Below, piece by piece: positions 44,357-55,832 of a stretch of DNA of 64,000 nucleotides; the first letter of the stretch is position 1; the number at the start of each line of letters is the position of its first letter. The notes beneath the pieces are model-generated. The model searched no databases. It saw only the letters and a program-made list of their open reading frames with translations, and was not told the DNA's origin. Location: NCBI RefSeq assembly GCF_028583425.1, contig NC_072795.1, positions 3,185,001 to 3,249,000 on the forward strand. Direction: 5' to 3'. The DNA comes from Eublepharis macularius (lineage: Eukaryota; Chordata; Lepidosauria; Squamata; Eublepharidae). Made by a program: the position numbers and the translations under genes.

Positions 44357-44504
44357 TTATTATTGTTATTGCTGTTGTTGTCATTGTCGTTATCGTTATC
44401 GTTATCGTTATCGTTATCATCGTCATCGTCATTGTCATCGTCGTTATCGTTATCATTATCGTTATCGTTATCGTTATCGTTATCGTTATCGTTATCGTTA
44501 TCGT
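44357..44504. repeat. (TTATCG)n hexanucleotide satellite
   Basis: About 148 bp that grades from TTATTG units at the SINE tail into GTTATC/CGTTAT units with some CATCGT variants. Asp-Asn and Leu-Ser runs in translation are artefacts. Confidence 0.95.
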
Positions 44505-44509
44505 GCAAC

Positions 44510-45263
44510 TTTCCTCTAGCTATCTTGCTTTCAGATACCTGCCCCTCCGATCACCTGTCTCTTGGGACCACTTCCCAGCCTTCATCCTGTTTCACAAGGT
44601 GACTGATCTCCCTAAGATCTGTGTGACATTTCAGTCCCCAGATAAGCAGGCAGCTTTCCCTTCCCTCATAGGAATTGGACTGCCAACATTCTGCAGGATT
44701 GTTACTTGGCCTGCAGGAATGTTGCTCAGCCAACCAATTTCAAAGGCTGGACTGCCACAACGTAGAAACTGATCATAACTTTAAACATGGAAAGCCCTGG
44801 CTCCAGCGATGGAAATGCAAAGATTACTAGCAGAAACCTAGCAGAAGTTTGTGGAAAGGCGTGACATGGTTTGTTGATATTCCATGAACGAGAAAGTAGG
44901 TCATCATTCTAATGCAAGCTGTCATAAATGGAAAGCTTCCTCGACATATGCAAATCTTTGGAGACAGTGGAGGTGTCAAGGCATCGAGCCAATCTCCTGA
45001 AAGTACATTAGCTCCACTTTTTTCCTTACCACATCAGCCAACAGGATGTGATGTAGACACTTCTGAGCATGCAGAGGAGGCAACAGTGTTCGACAGAAGT
45101 TACCTCCCCACGCCCCTTTTCCCAACCTGAGTAATAGAAACTTTGCAACTAGAATTATTCCAGCCTTCTACTTCTTCCCGGCAGCCCTTCCCTCCTGCAC
45201 CCATCTTTCCCTTGACCTTTGCTTCCCTCATTCTCAGGCACCCCAATGTCTCTGTAATGCACA
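44510..45263. other. No gene recognised
   Basis: Unique-looking intronic sequence. Confidence 0.4.
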
Positions 45264-45705
45264 TGTCAGGGTGGCCCCTGCCATACTTTGGGAGGTTTGA
45301 GAGGTTCACTGTTGGGCTGCAGTCCTGATCTCCTTTGCTTTGCTTTGAGAGTCCTATTGAGTGCTACATGTCAGAGAAGCTGTGAGAAGGAACGGTATCA
45401 GCATTACCAGGGAGAGGCAGCCAGTTGGCCGAAGAAGACAGGGAGGCCCAGTCAAAACACCAACTATGTTTACTTTCACTTTACCTCCTTCAACTAATTA
45501 AAACTTAGCTTAGAGTATAACTAAGGGGGGAGTAGAATGGGTTGGGCTTGAAGGGTTCAATGCTTAGCAGGGGGAGGGAATGGGTATTTCTGTCAATGAA
45601 ATCTCTACTGTACCGAGCGCTTCGGTTATCAATAAACCTTTAACTCATGCATCCTTGGATTCGTGCAGCAAAGTTACTTGAGATCTAAGCTGGCAGTCTC
45701 GGACA
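45264..45705 (+). mobile_element. LTR candidate (442 bp)
   Basis: Starts TGTCAGGGTGGCCCCTGCC and ends GCAGTCTCGGACA. The 5 bp flanks GCACA (45259-45263) and GCACT (45706-45710) differ at one base. AATAAA at 45631-45636 sits about 70 bp before the end, as in an R-U5 region. No internal domain is attached. Confidence 0.55.
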
Positions 45706-45819
45706 GCACTCCCCTGCCTCGTTGCAAACTATACCTAGAATGGCTCATCTAAAACACCCCGAAGGATGCCAAAATGGTCTTCAGATACGTTCTCCATAGG
45801 TTTGGTTCTCTGCATAGGT

Positions 45820-45885
45820 TTGGTTCTCTGACCAAGCGAGACATGCAGCCTCTGGTTCTCTGACCAAGCGAGACATGCAGCCTCT
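45820..45885. repeat. Tandem duplication, period about 32 bp
   Basis: GACCAAGCGAGACATGCAGC occurs twice, 32 bp apart, each preceded by GGTTCTCT. Confidence 0.9.
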
Positions 45886-46619
45886 TGGGACAACGGACGG
45901 ATGGGGAGGGGTGCCAATATAGGAGTGGCATTTCTGTCACCCCCTCCTGAGCAACTGCTGCTGCCATGAGGTGCCCGAGACAAGCTGCAGAACTGTTTCC
46001 TTCCCATCCCACCTGGAAGACTGCCAGGTCAGCAGGAAGGAGGAAGCTTGGGGTGTGGGGTTCAAGAGCTTGACCGAGCTCCGTTTCTACATAATAGAAC
46101 CGACTAGGGGGGCAGAGCCCCCTGGCCACTGGTGGTGGGGTGAGGGAGACTAAATAGGGGGGTGGTGGGTTGCCAATGACATTACCTCATGACCAATAAC
46201 ATGCTGATATCACTTCTTGTGCACCCAGAAGTGACGTCAGCTCATCGCCAAGGATACTGGGGATGCTCTAGTATTTGCGCAGAACTCTATGTTTTTAACA
46301 GTAGAGTTTTACCTAAATACCAGAGCATACCAACCCAACTATTCCCGGTGATGCAGTGACCTCACTTCTAGATGCAAAGGGAGTGACATCAGCATATCAA
46401 GAAGGGGGCCATTCTCCCTCAGTTTTCCACCATTTTTTCCTTGCAGCAGCTGGAATCCCTGGCTGGAGGTGAGGTCCCCCTGACAGTACTGGGGGAATGG
46501 CGAACCTAGAACAGACCGAGTTCTCCAAAAGAAAGGAGGTCCATGCCAGGGCTACTAGGTTTCCTACTATGATGGGAGGACTCCTGCCAGCAGCCTCTTT
46601 TACCTGTTGCACAAGAATT

Positions 46620-46960
46620 TTTTAATATATAGAATCATAGACTCATAGAAACATAGGGTTGGAAGGGACCTCCAAGGTCATCTAGTCCAACCCCCTGCAC
46701 AACACAGGAAATTCACAACTACCTCCCCTCCCCCACACACACACCCAATGACCCCTGCTCCATGCCTAGAAGAGGGCAATACACTGCCAGGATCCCTGGC
46801 CAAACTGGCCTGGGGGAAATTGTTTCCTGGCCCCAGAGTGATGATTGGCCTTACCCTAGGCATGTAAGAAGGGGTCACGAGAACTAAGCTCTGATGTAGC
46901 CCTTCCTGCCCTCCCTCTTATGATCTGCCAAGGTTCACAGAATCAGCATTGCTGTCAAAT
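46620..46960 (-). mobile_element. CR1 LINE 3' end, minus copy
   Basis: Starts (plus strand) ATATAGAATCATAGACTC and GGTTGGAAGGGACCTCCAAG, the reversed CR1 3' terminus. It continues to GGTTCACAGAATCAGCATTG, matching the complement of 47160-47190. Confidence 0.88.
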
Positions 46961-46984
46961 GGCCATGTAGCCGTATCTTACAGC

Positions 46985-47492
46985 ACCTGATATTTGTTGT
47001 ATGATCAGAACCAACGGCTCGAAATTAAATCAAAAGAGTTTTCGGCTAAACATTAGGAAGAACTTCCTGACAGTTAGAGCGGTCCCTCAGTGGAACAGGC
47101 TTCCTCGGGAGGTGGTGGGCTCTCCTTCTTTGGAGGTTTTAAAGCAGAGGCTAGATGGCCACCTGACAGCAATGCCGATTCTGTGAACCTGGGCAGATCA
47201 TGGGGGGGGGGACAGGAAGGGTGACGTCAGTGCTTAGTTCTCCTGGCCCCTTCTTACATGCCCAGGGCAATACCAATTGCCTCTTTGGAGTCAGGAAGTA
47301 ATTTCCCCCAGGCCAGTTTGGCTAGGGATCCTGATGGTGTTTTGCCATCTTCTGCGTATGAAGTAAGGGTCACTGTGTGTGGGTGGTGGTGGTGGTGGTG
47401 GTATTTGTGAATTTCCAGCATTGCGCAGGGGGTTGGACTAGATGACCCTAGAGATCCCTTCCAACTTTATGATTCTATGATTCTGTTATTCC
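46985..47492 (+). mobile_element. CR1 LINE 3' end, plus copy
   Basis: The open segment reads SFRLNIRKNFLTVRAVPQWN, NRLPREVVGSPSLEVL and QRLDGHL, the C-terminal CR1 motif. Then a 3' UTR with TTGGACTAGATGACCC, ending TTATGATTCTATGATTCTG. It is head-to-head with the minus copy. Confidence 0.9.
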
Positions 47493-48690
47493 ATGAATAC
47501 TTTTGAAACCCAAGCTTCAAAATCTCCCCTCCCATATTCTCAAAGCACTCCTGGATTTAACAGGCTAATTTTGCTTTAATCCTTGTTTTGGTTAATTTGC
47601 AAAATCATTTTCTCTCTCATTCCTGGGGAATCTTTTGACTATATATTAGTGTATTGCTGAGGCACAAATATTTTGAAAAACACATCGCTTTGATGGGGAG
47701 AAGTTGGTGTGAGAAAGGTGTGAAAACAGAATTGCAGTTCTTGGGTGTCAAATCGAAACAGGGACTTTCGGACTGAAAGGGCAGGATGAGAAATTCTGAA
47801 ACGTCCCAGTCGTTCGTGCCTCTTTCCTCTCTGAATTCTAGAGCTCCACTTTGTCTGAATTTTGCGCAGTGAGTATTTTTAGTTATTAAAAATATTGACA
47901 CTTGACATCCTTTTGACAAAATGCAAAACAAATATTTTGGGAAGGGGACGTTCATGGAAGTTGAGGTAAAGAGCACTCTCGGTAAACTTTTTTCACAGTC
48001 AAAGCCTGCAGGATTCCTGACAGTCGCTGCATCATTTGAAGCATGAATTATTTTGTTCTTGCTGAATCAGATGTTTTGTTGAAAGTCACTTGTGTGAGAA
48101 ACCTCCTCCCGTTAAAGCGTAAAGAACTCCCACACATGCACCTCACGCTGTCGCGGGGAGCGCATGAAGAAAGACGAAAGAACTGCAAAGGGGACCTGCA
48201 AACATTCCCCAAAGCTCGGATTAAAGGCCTTTGAGGCGACAGCGTGTCCCTTGTACAGACAATGCCTTCGCCTCGCTCACACCGTGAAGGATCCCAAAAG
48301 GGGATCAGGTTGCTAACATTCTAGGTGTTCAGATGGGGAGATAATTTGAGGAGGGTAAAAAGATTGTTTATGACCCAAACGTGTGGGGTTTGGAATATGT
48401 GGCAGGAGAGTTCATGTTTCATGATGCAGTTTGCGGGACGCGCTTGCTGTTCACTTCCTGTTTACAGTAATGGACAAAGAGTCCATTATAAGAGGATTTG
48501 GATTTCACGCAATGATACTTTTCTGGCATCTACCATAGCTCTCACCCCTTCCCAGTCTCCTGTGAATTTGCCCATTTTGCAATTTCTTAGGAAAGCACCT
48601 CCCCTCGTCCAAAGAGCAGCTGGGAGGGACAGCAGCTTTGAACAGTAGAATGGCAAGAGAGACAGCTGATGCTGCCTCTCCTACTGCTTC
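47493..48690. other. Apparently single-copy intronic sequence
   Basis: No repeat family or exon recognised. A 119-codon minus frame (47617-47976) has no known motif. Confidence 0.4.
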
Positions 48691-48691
48691 C

Positions 48692-49160
48692 CTTTTTATT
48701 TATTTATTTTATTTGTATTCTGCCCTGTCCGCAAGTGGTCTCAGAGTGGATCACAAATGTATTATAATATACAATAAACAGAATAAAATATGCAACAATA
48801 TAAACATTGATAACTCATCAATTTAAAATAGCCAGACACGTTTGGCCCCACCACATCAGACTAAACAACCTGCAGAGTTTGGTGGCTAGAACTCGAGGAG
48901 GTATACTCACCCCGCCCCGGTAGGAGGTCGATAATACCTTAGGTGACCCACCTGCATCAACCACCAAATGCCTGGCGGAACATCTCTCAGGCCCAATGGA
49001 AGGATAACAAATCCGAATGGGCCCTCGTTGACACAGACAGAGAGTTCCACCAGGCTGGGGCCAGAGTCGAAAAGACCCTCGCCCTGGTTGAAGCAAGGCA
49101 AACCTCCTTGGGGTTGGGAACCACCATCGCTCATCTCTGCTCAGTTTCAGCCTTCTAGGG
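48692..49160 (-). mobile_element. CR1/L2-type LINE 3' fragment
   Basis: A TTTATTTATTTATTTTATTT tail and TTCTGCCCTGTCCGCAAGTG end block in reverse, followed by GAGAGTTCCACCAGGCTGGG-type coding remnants. In translation these match the FHQ-GA---K region seen at 16.8 kb. Confidence 0.75.
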
Positions 49161-49663
49161 ATGCTCTTTGGTTTGTTTTTGTTTTTTAACCATTGGGTGA
49201 AACCATCATAGAACCAACTTGCTGTCTCACGTACATTAGACTTGGAATTTGTTTGGAGTCCAAGTGCCACATGTACTTCTAATTTAATAGTCATTCCATC
49301 TTCCCAGTCAACCATGGGAACTGGAGTTCTGTGTGAGAAAGTGGCTAAGAAGCTCTAACACTTCCCCTTAAGATATGATCCTCAATATTCTTTGGGGAAG
49401 GCCATGAGACTCAAAGGGATGTCAAACCAATATAAATTTGCATGGTAGCTATACCAGTTACTCGTAGTGGTGCCAATACTAAATCTTTATGGGGGTGAGG
49501 AGGCTGCATTGCGTTATTTGCTTATAACTAGCGTTTATATTTTGGTACGTCACTTTTAGCTTTTTTAAGTAAAGGAGCATCTTTATAAATGAAGGAAGGA
49601 GTAACATGCAATTGAAAATTTCAGCTTAAGTGCATGGTGAATTCAAAGAAAACTGGTAGCAAG

Positions 49664-50083
49664 TAGAGATGGGCATGAACCGAAATACGAACCAAAATTA
49701 AGTACAAACCAGGCCGGTTCGTGGTTCGTGAACCAGTGATTCATCAGGTCCCATTTCTGATGAACCACCATGAACTTTAGGCTGGTTCATTTGATTTGTT
49801 TTTTGGTTTGTCACTGCAGACAGCCTGGTGCCAATCAATCAGTTTCCTAGGCAACAGGGGATGGACTTCCTGCAGACCTTCAAGTGAACTTCTGCTGGCC
49901 CGGAAGTGACCTGCTGACCCGGAAGTGATGATTTTCTCACCTGGATGTGACGTTTTCACGAACAAAACAAACTGGTTCAAGAACTAGGGGAAGGTTCATG
50001 AAAGTTCGTGGTTCATGGTTCGTGAAATTTTATGAACCATGAACCACATGGTTTGGTTTTTTCCCAGTTCGTGCCCTTCTCTA
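49664..50083. mobile_element. hAT-like element, GGTTCGTG family (420 bp)
   Basis: Termini TAGAGATGGGCATGAAC / GTTCGTGCCCTTCTCTA. A perfect 8 bp duplication, GTAGCAAG, lies at 49656-49663 and 50084-50091. The interior matches the 384 bp copy at 10921 with an extra GACCCGGAAGTGA block. Confidence 0.92.
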
Positions 50084-50160
50084 GTAGCAAGGAGGGCTGT
50101 TTGGTGAAAATAGGGGCTTTGTAATCATACCCCATAAAGCCTGGACATATCTGTTACTTC

Positions 50161-50571
50161 TAGGAGTGTGCACCCCAAAAAGATTCGGGTTTCCCACTTC
50201 AGGTTTACCCAAAGCGAGAAAACTATTTGGGATATCCCGAATCCTGAAGCAGCAAGCCACTTTGAGATTTGGGTGTTTAAACCGCTTCGGTATGCTCTGT
50301 AAAGATTCAGGAATCTTTATGGAGCACACCGAAGCTCAAAGCAACACCTTGCTCGCTTTTCACCTGATGCAAACAGCTAGAAAAGTGCTGCAGCTGCTGC
50401 CGCTTTGCCCGAAGCTTCCCGAAGCAATACGAATCACTTTGGAAAGTTTTGCTTCAGGATTCCCAAAACGGCTCAGCAATTCTGGGGCTGATTTGGGAAT
50501 CCTGAATCTTTCCAAATTGGGCCTGATTCGGGTTAAAAACCTGAATCAGAAACCTGAAGCACACACCCCTA
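50161..50571. mobile_element. hAT-like element, TAGGAGTGTGCAC family
   Basis: Termini TAGGAGTGTGCACCCC and CACACACCCCTA are inverted, with subterminal TTCGGG/CCTGAA words on both sides. The 8 bp flanks GTTACTTC and GTTATTGC agree at six of eight positions. A second hAT-type family with the same build as the TAGAGATGGG one. Confidence 0.75.
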
Positions 50572-50670
50572 GTTATTGCTGCAATGTATGGGCATTGCCG
50601 TTTCCAGCGCCTTCTTGTTCCATGTGCTGGGCCAGGACAAGAGGCATCGGTAACTAGAATTCCCCTTCAG

Positions 50671-50957
50671 CTACGGTTGCCAGCCTCCAGATGGGGCCTG
50701 GAGGTCTCCCAGAATTACTACTAATCTCCAAATTAGACAGATCAGTTTCCCTGGAGAAAATGGCTGCCTTGGACTCTATTAACAACAGAGTTTTGGGCAA
50801 ATACCCTAACATCACCCGATGTGGTGGTAACACCACTTCTGGGGGAATTCTGATCTTGTGCCCTCCATTTTCCTCCTACTGCCCAGCTGCATGGAGGCGG
50901 GCAGATGTCAGGGGGGGAGGTTTCCCTCTGTCATTGGGCAGGTGGCAACCTGACCTA
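50671..50957. mobile_element. GGTTGCCAG...GGTGGCAACC-ended element
   Basis: ACGGTTGCCAGCCTCCAGAT at the left, GGGCAGGTGGCAACCTGA at the right. Internal ACTAATCTCCAAATTAGACA and CTGGAGAAAATGG. It ends 27 bp before the TPRG1 exon. Confidence 0.7.
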
Positions 50958-50983
50958 CAGCCCATGGAAGTCACCTTTCGCAC

Positions 50984-51137
50984 CTGACAGATGTCAATAA
51001 GCCTCTGGCTGCTGTTCTTCACTGGGTGTTCCATGAACGTTGCATATGGCACTTCTGTGGAAAATGGATTCCAGCGCGACAGGAAATCCGGTTCTTGCTG
51101 CTTTGTCCAGTAGATCCTTAGGCCTTCTCCTTCCCTC
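50984..51137 (-). CDS. TPRG1: Tumor protein p63-regulated gene 1 protein, penultimate coding exon
   Basis: 154 bp. Minus-strand acceptor CCGTGTTTCTAG, donor CAG|GTGCGA. It starts with the last base of a codon and ends in phase 0. Encodes REGEGLRIYWTKQQEPDFL then SRWNPFSTEVPYATFMEHPV and NSSQRLIDICQ. The human counterpart as I recall it reads RQGEGLRIYW...SRWNPWSTEVPYATF, so the match is strong and co-linear. It lies upstream of the last exon in transcription order, as required. TPRG1L has GFGIRIQW here, which excludes the paralogue. Upstream coding exons (IDHWNNEKE region) were not found before the window end. Confidence 0.95.
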
Positions 51138-51574
51138 CTAGAAACACGGAACATTTCAAAAGATGAGATTTCTTTTTTTAAAGAAGATGAGATTTCTGAA
51201 GGCTGCCTGAGATGGATCTAACATGGACCTGAGGGTTGACTCTCTAGAGAAGCAGCAAAGAGTGCCTGATGTGACATCGAACTATTTGATAGATGGAAGA
51301 GAGAGGTTGTTCCTAGCCTAAAGGTGATAAATAGATCCCTCTGCATTTTTAAGATTTTGCAGCCACGCACGATTCCTATTTGCATGAGGCAGCGGCAGAT
51401 ATGGTATGAGTTTGCCTTTTCTCTTATACCGTTTTTGTGGTTGTAATCACCCCGATCTTTACCCCATGAGGGGGCAATACAGGTATTTGCCAGTAGCAGC
51501 TCCTTGGCAAGGGTGATTCATATTACTCCTTTGCATGGTGCCTTGGATTTTGTCTAGTTCGGCCATATTATAGC

Positions 51575-52006
51575 TCCCTTTTTCAGACTCCTTCTTCAGA
51601 GCTCTGACTCTTGAAAGCTTACACTCTGAAAATTGTGTTGGTCTCTAAGGTCCCACTGGGCTCAAATCCTGCTGTTCTACTGCAGACCAACACGGCTGCC
51701 CACCTTAAACTATCTGAAGAAGAGAGCTGTGCCTCTCAAAAGCTTCCATCCTGAAAATCTTGCTGGTCTCTCAGGTTCCACTGGACTCAAATCCTGCTGT
51801 TCTACTGCAAACCAACAAGTCTACCCACCTGACTACCCCATTTCCAGTAGCCACCTATAGGCTTAAGGATCTTCACTCCTCCCCTTATCTGAAGAAGAGA
51901 GCTGTGACGCTTGAAAGCTCCTACCCTGAAAATCTTGTTGGTCTCTAAGGTGCCATTGGACTCAAATTCTTCAGTTCTACTACAGACCAACACGGCTACT
52001 AACTAA
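51575..52006. repeat. CTCTGAAAAT-family repeat, three direct copies
   Basis: The unit (CTTGAAAGCTTACACTCTGA, CTCAAATCCTGCTGTTCTAC, GACCAACACGGCT) occurs three times in the same orientation near 51600, 51725 and 51890. Confidence 0.85.
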
Positions 52007-53347
52007 CTTGAATGCCTTGTGTATAAGTGGGAACATCTAAGCCCCTTCCCCCCATGTCCTGTGTCCCTGTCCTGCCCCGACACATCTGCTAAGTGGAGGG
52101 GCAGGGAGGGCAGTGCACCCCAAAATGTCACCAAGGATTCCATCAAGTCATGCTGGAGCATTTCATGGAGACTTCATAACAAAACAACGCACGTTCTAAA
52201 TCTTCTGAATGGACCCCGATGTGTCCAGTACCCCCTTGAGAGTGGTAGTTGAGTGTAAAGTTGGCATGACTTGGAGAAAATGAAACATATGAGTTCAGGT
52301 TGATGGTGCGATGCCTGTTTTTTTTAAAAAATGCTTTAGTCGGAACACTTTAAAAACCTTTGCTGCTCCTTTCTTTTAAAAAAAAACAAAACAAAACACC
52401 TCAAATCTTTAAAAAGAGAGAGGGTGATTACATGTAAAAAATACCGATCAGGTTTCCCATCTGAAATTCAAAAACCATTGGTGAAAGCCTCCAAAACACA
52501 TCTGCGGAGGGTGCCAAAACTCTGGTGCGGATTTATATTGTTTGTGAAAACTAAATAAAGCCTTGTTTTTTTCTTCCTGTCCTTCCCTCTCTGCTAAGAT
52601 CACAACAACACAGCTCTGTTGTGAGTTCCGAATTCTGAGATGGGGACCGCGAAAGGCTCAGCCGTCACAAAACGTTTTCAGCGCTGGCTTTTCCATTCAG
52701 AACGCACCTGCCTCAGAACAGAGGGGAACACAAAGCCCAGATTTCTCCTTCTGCCCTTGTATTGGTTTCCCCACACTTCGGAGCTTCTGTCCCTTCACAT
52801 CTTTCACGTAATGAGCCAGTGGCTGCGTGTACGACGGGCGTCTTTTTCTTTTCGAGAAAATAACGGGGAACACTCAATGACGTTGGAGAGTGGGTGGACA
52901 AATCCCCCCCTCCCTAGGTGAAGGGAGATATGTCTCACGCACACCTCAGAGAGGCTTGTTGCTACAATCCTTTTACTTTCTCCTGGAAAAAGAAGTGTGG
53001 CTTCGGGGGAGGAAGGGAAGGCCTGTTGGCACTTTGATTTGGCATTCTGATTATGCCCTGTTTGGACTGGTGCAAGGTATTTGGTTGCCCTCGGCAAGGC
53101 ACAGCCATCACTTTTTGGACTGGGTCTGCCACTAGCTAGATCCAAGCCGTGCCCTTATGGCATTGTTGCAGGGCTGTGGCTTGGACTGGACTGGACTGGC
53201 ATCAATGCAGGCTCAGCAGTGTGGGTGTGCCAACCGCTTCCAGGCCACTGATGCTTGAGAGCCAGCTCTGCTCCTGTTGATCATTGGCACCCGTCTTACT
53301 GTCTTGACCCAAGCAGCCACTTGGGAGTTTAGCCAGAGAACCAGTCC

Positions 53348-53764
53348 TTAGGGTTACCAGTCCCCCGGTGGGAGTGGGGAATCACCCTCCGCCCCTGCCA
53401 CCTGGCTGGGGGGAAGAAAGGCATGGGAATGGGCCGTCTGGGTATGCTTCTGGGGCAGAGTGATGACATCACTTCCTGGGAGTGACGTCATTTCACCACC
53501 CGAAGAGTATGCCCATGCTTCGCAGTGGGCTGATTTGGGTCCCAAGTGGGCCAAATTGGGCCAGTTTGACGCCCAAATCAGTGCGCTGTGAAGTACGCGC
53601 ATGCTCCTGCACCTGCGTGGATGACATCATCTGGAAATGCTGTCACCAGAAGTGATGTCATCACGCAGGTGCTGTGAAGCATGCATGCGCAAAGAGCAAA
53701 AAGAAGGCGAGTGCTAGATTTCCTCCTCCCACCGAGAGACTACGGGGACCTGGCAACCTTAGTC
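53348..53764. mobile_element. GC-rich GGTTACCAG...CTGGCAACCTTA element
   Basis: TTAGGGTTACCAGTCCCC at the left and GGGGACCTGGCAACCTTA at the right. The interior has GTGATGACATCACTTCC and repeated TGACGTCAT / GATGTCATC words. Same group as 9265-10014. Confidence 0.75.
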
Positions 53765-53827
53765 CCTAGGGCTCTTCTGAGGATGAAACAAGGACTTTCT
53801 TTAGGAGAGGCATACCCTACCAAAACT

Positions 53828-53986
53828 TTGTTATATCTGAAGAAGTGAGCCGTGGCTCATGAAAGCTCATACCCTACCACGAATTTTGTTATATCTGAAG
53901 AAGTGAGCTCTGGCTCACGAAAGCTCATACCCCACCACGAATTTTGTTAGTCTTATAGGTGCTACTAGACTCCTGCTCTTTTCTGC
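53828..53986. repeat. TGAGCTCTGGCTC-family repeat, partial tandem
   Basis: ATATCTGAAGAAGTGAGC and CGAATTTTGTTA occur twice about 64 bp apart, then TCTTATAGGTGCTACTAGAC. Confidence 0.85.
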
Positions 53987-54915
53987 TGGTAATCTTGGGC
54001 CACTCATTCTTGCTCAGCTAACCTGGATCATAGGTTTATCAATGGAAGGGAGAACCATAAAGGCTGTCATAAGCTCCTTCAAGGAAGGGAGGGTCTAAAA
54101 TGAAACAGAGGCGATTCCTCGGTTTAAAAAGCTTATGGAGAACAATTTTCTCCCCCTGCCTCCTTTTCTCCCTCTCTGGTGATGCTTCCAGTCTTTAGAG
54201 ATTCCCCAAGTTTTGCAATTCCTTCTTGCAAATCCAATTCTCCTCCACCAGTTGAGAGCTCGCAATTGAGCAAAGGAGGGCAAGAGTGACTTGCTCTCGG
54301 TTGCCTCCTCGATCCCCTCCTTCTCCTCTAACTTCAGAGATTGAATTAAAAATGTAGCCCCAGGTGGCACATCGAGATTTACGAGAAAACACAGACGCTT
54401 GTTCTGGCGCTGGAGGATGGGCGGGTAAGCACACCAAAGAGAAAGGGAGTGCAAACACAGAGATGGAGCCGAGATTTACACAGGGCACGGCTTTGAAAAG
54501 GTGGAGGAACGGAAAGTCCAAGCCCTTTCCCTGGAAGACAAAGGCCAGCCTTTTCTCGGCAGGGCCAAGTGCTGCCCTCCACACTATGTTTATGTGCCCA
54601 CACAAAAGAAGCAGAAAACTGGCACCTCTGAGGGCAAGTGAGCACTGGAGGGGCTTTGCAGACTGTATGACATCAGGTGAAGTTTTTTTCCATAATGACA
54701 AATCAGTCCCCAGAGATGCTGGCAGCGAGTCAGAAAAGAAGACATTTTTTCCTGAGCGTGTTTACAGTTCTATCCATGCCCTCGGGCTGTTCCAAACCCC
54801 ACAAAGCAGGTGCTGCCTTTATGCGCTCCAGATTCATTGGCTCCCAACCAAGCCCTTCCCAAGAGGTCTGGGTAATCAAGTAGATTTAACTATTTGCTGA
54901 TCCTGCACTCGGAAG

Positions 54916-55832
54916 TAAAGATGGGCACGAATCAAATTACGACCCAAAAACCCGCACGAACCAGGCCAGTTTGTGGTTTGCGAACCAGTGGCTCGTGGAA
55001 GCTAATTTCCATGAACTTCCACGAACTGGTCTACTGGTTCGTTTGGGTTAAAGGGGCACTTTAAATGGCCATTTTCCCAGGGAAATGGCCATATAAACTT
55101 TTCCTGAGGCTTGCAAGCGGCAGGTCCCTTTAAACTGCTCAAAATCCACCCCCACCCCCATCCCCATCCCCACACTTACCTTGCCCTGCGGGCCCATGGT
55201 GTCCTCCCCCTCCTCTCATGAGGGGTGGAAAGACGATGACCATTTGAGGGGCAGGGAGGCCGTTTTCGGGCTTCTCCGCCACCTCGAGGGGCCTGCAAGG
55301 CGGTGGCGGAGGCCAAAAACTGCCTCCCTGACTTTCAAATGGCCACAGCAGTTTTCGGCCTCCTTTGCTGCCCTGCGGGCTCACACAGCAGCAGAAAAGG
55401 CCAAAACCGGCCTTCTCGCCCCTCGCAGGCCCACAGGGCAAGGTAAGTGTGGGGCTGGGGCTGGAGGTGGGGTTTGTGGGTTGGGGCTGGGGTTTGGGCA
55501 GCTTAAAGGGCCCTGCTGCTTGCAAGCGGTAGGTCCCTTTAAACTATCTGCTGGCAGATGGCGAGGGGGGATCTCCCCCGCTGCCTGCCAGCTGATAGTT
55601 TAAAGGGACCTGCCACTTGCAAGGCAGGAAAGGGCCCTTTAAACTGTCAAATGCTTCTTTCCCTGCTGCTGCTTAGTGGCCGGAAAGGGGCATTTAAACC
55701 CCACAAACCATGAACTACAAACTGATTCATAAACTGGCCCCAATTCGTGCCAGTTCGGGATTCCTGGTTCGTTAAAACCCACGAACCACGAACCTCATGG
55801 TTCGTTTTTTTTGTGGTTCATGCCCATCTCTA
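54916..55832. mobile_element. hAT-like element, GGTTCGTG family (917 bp form)
   Basis: Termini TAAAGATGGGCACGAATC / CATGCCCATCTCTA. The 8 bp flanks CTCGGAAG (54908-54915) and ATCGGAAG (55833-55840) match at seven of eight. The interior is unlike the other forms, with several direct or inverted copies of a GGTCCCTTTAAACT-type word and GC-rich spacers. ORFs within it are uninterrupted only because of composition. Confidence 0.88.

Larger units (their letters stand above)
39537..50983 (-). other. TPRG1: TPRG1 last intron (11.4 kb)
   Basis: Bounded by donor GTGCGA (revcomp of 50978-50983) and acceptor TTTTGACAG. The intron is phase 0. It is filled with MITEs, SINEs, LINE ends, an LTR and hAT copies listed separately. 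No additional exon was recognised inside. Confidence 0.9.

Noticed and set aside
44260-44772. Long ORFs with Asp-Asn or Ile-Val runs
   Set aside because: They are translations of the TTATCG hexanucleotide satellite and flanking SINE, not protein genes.
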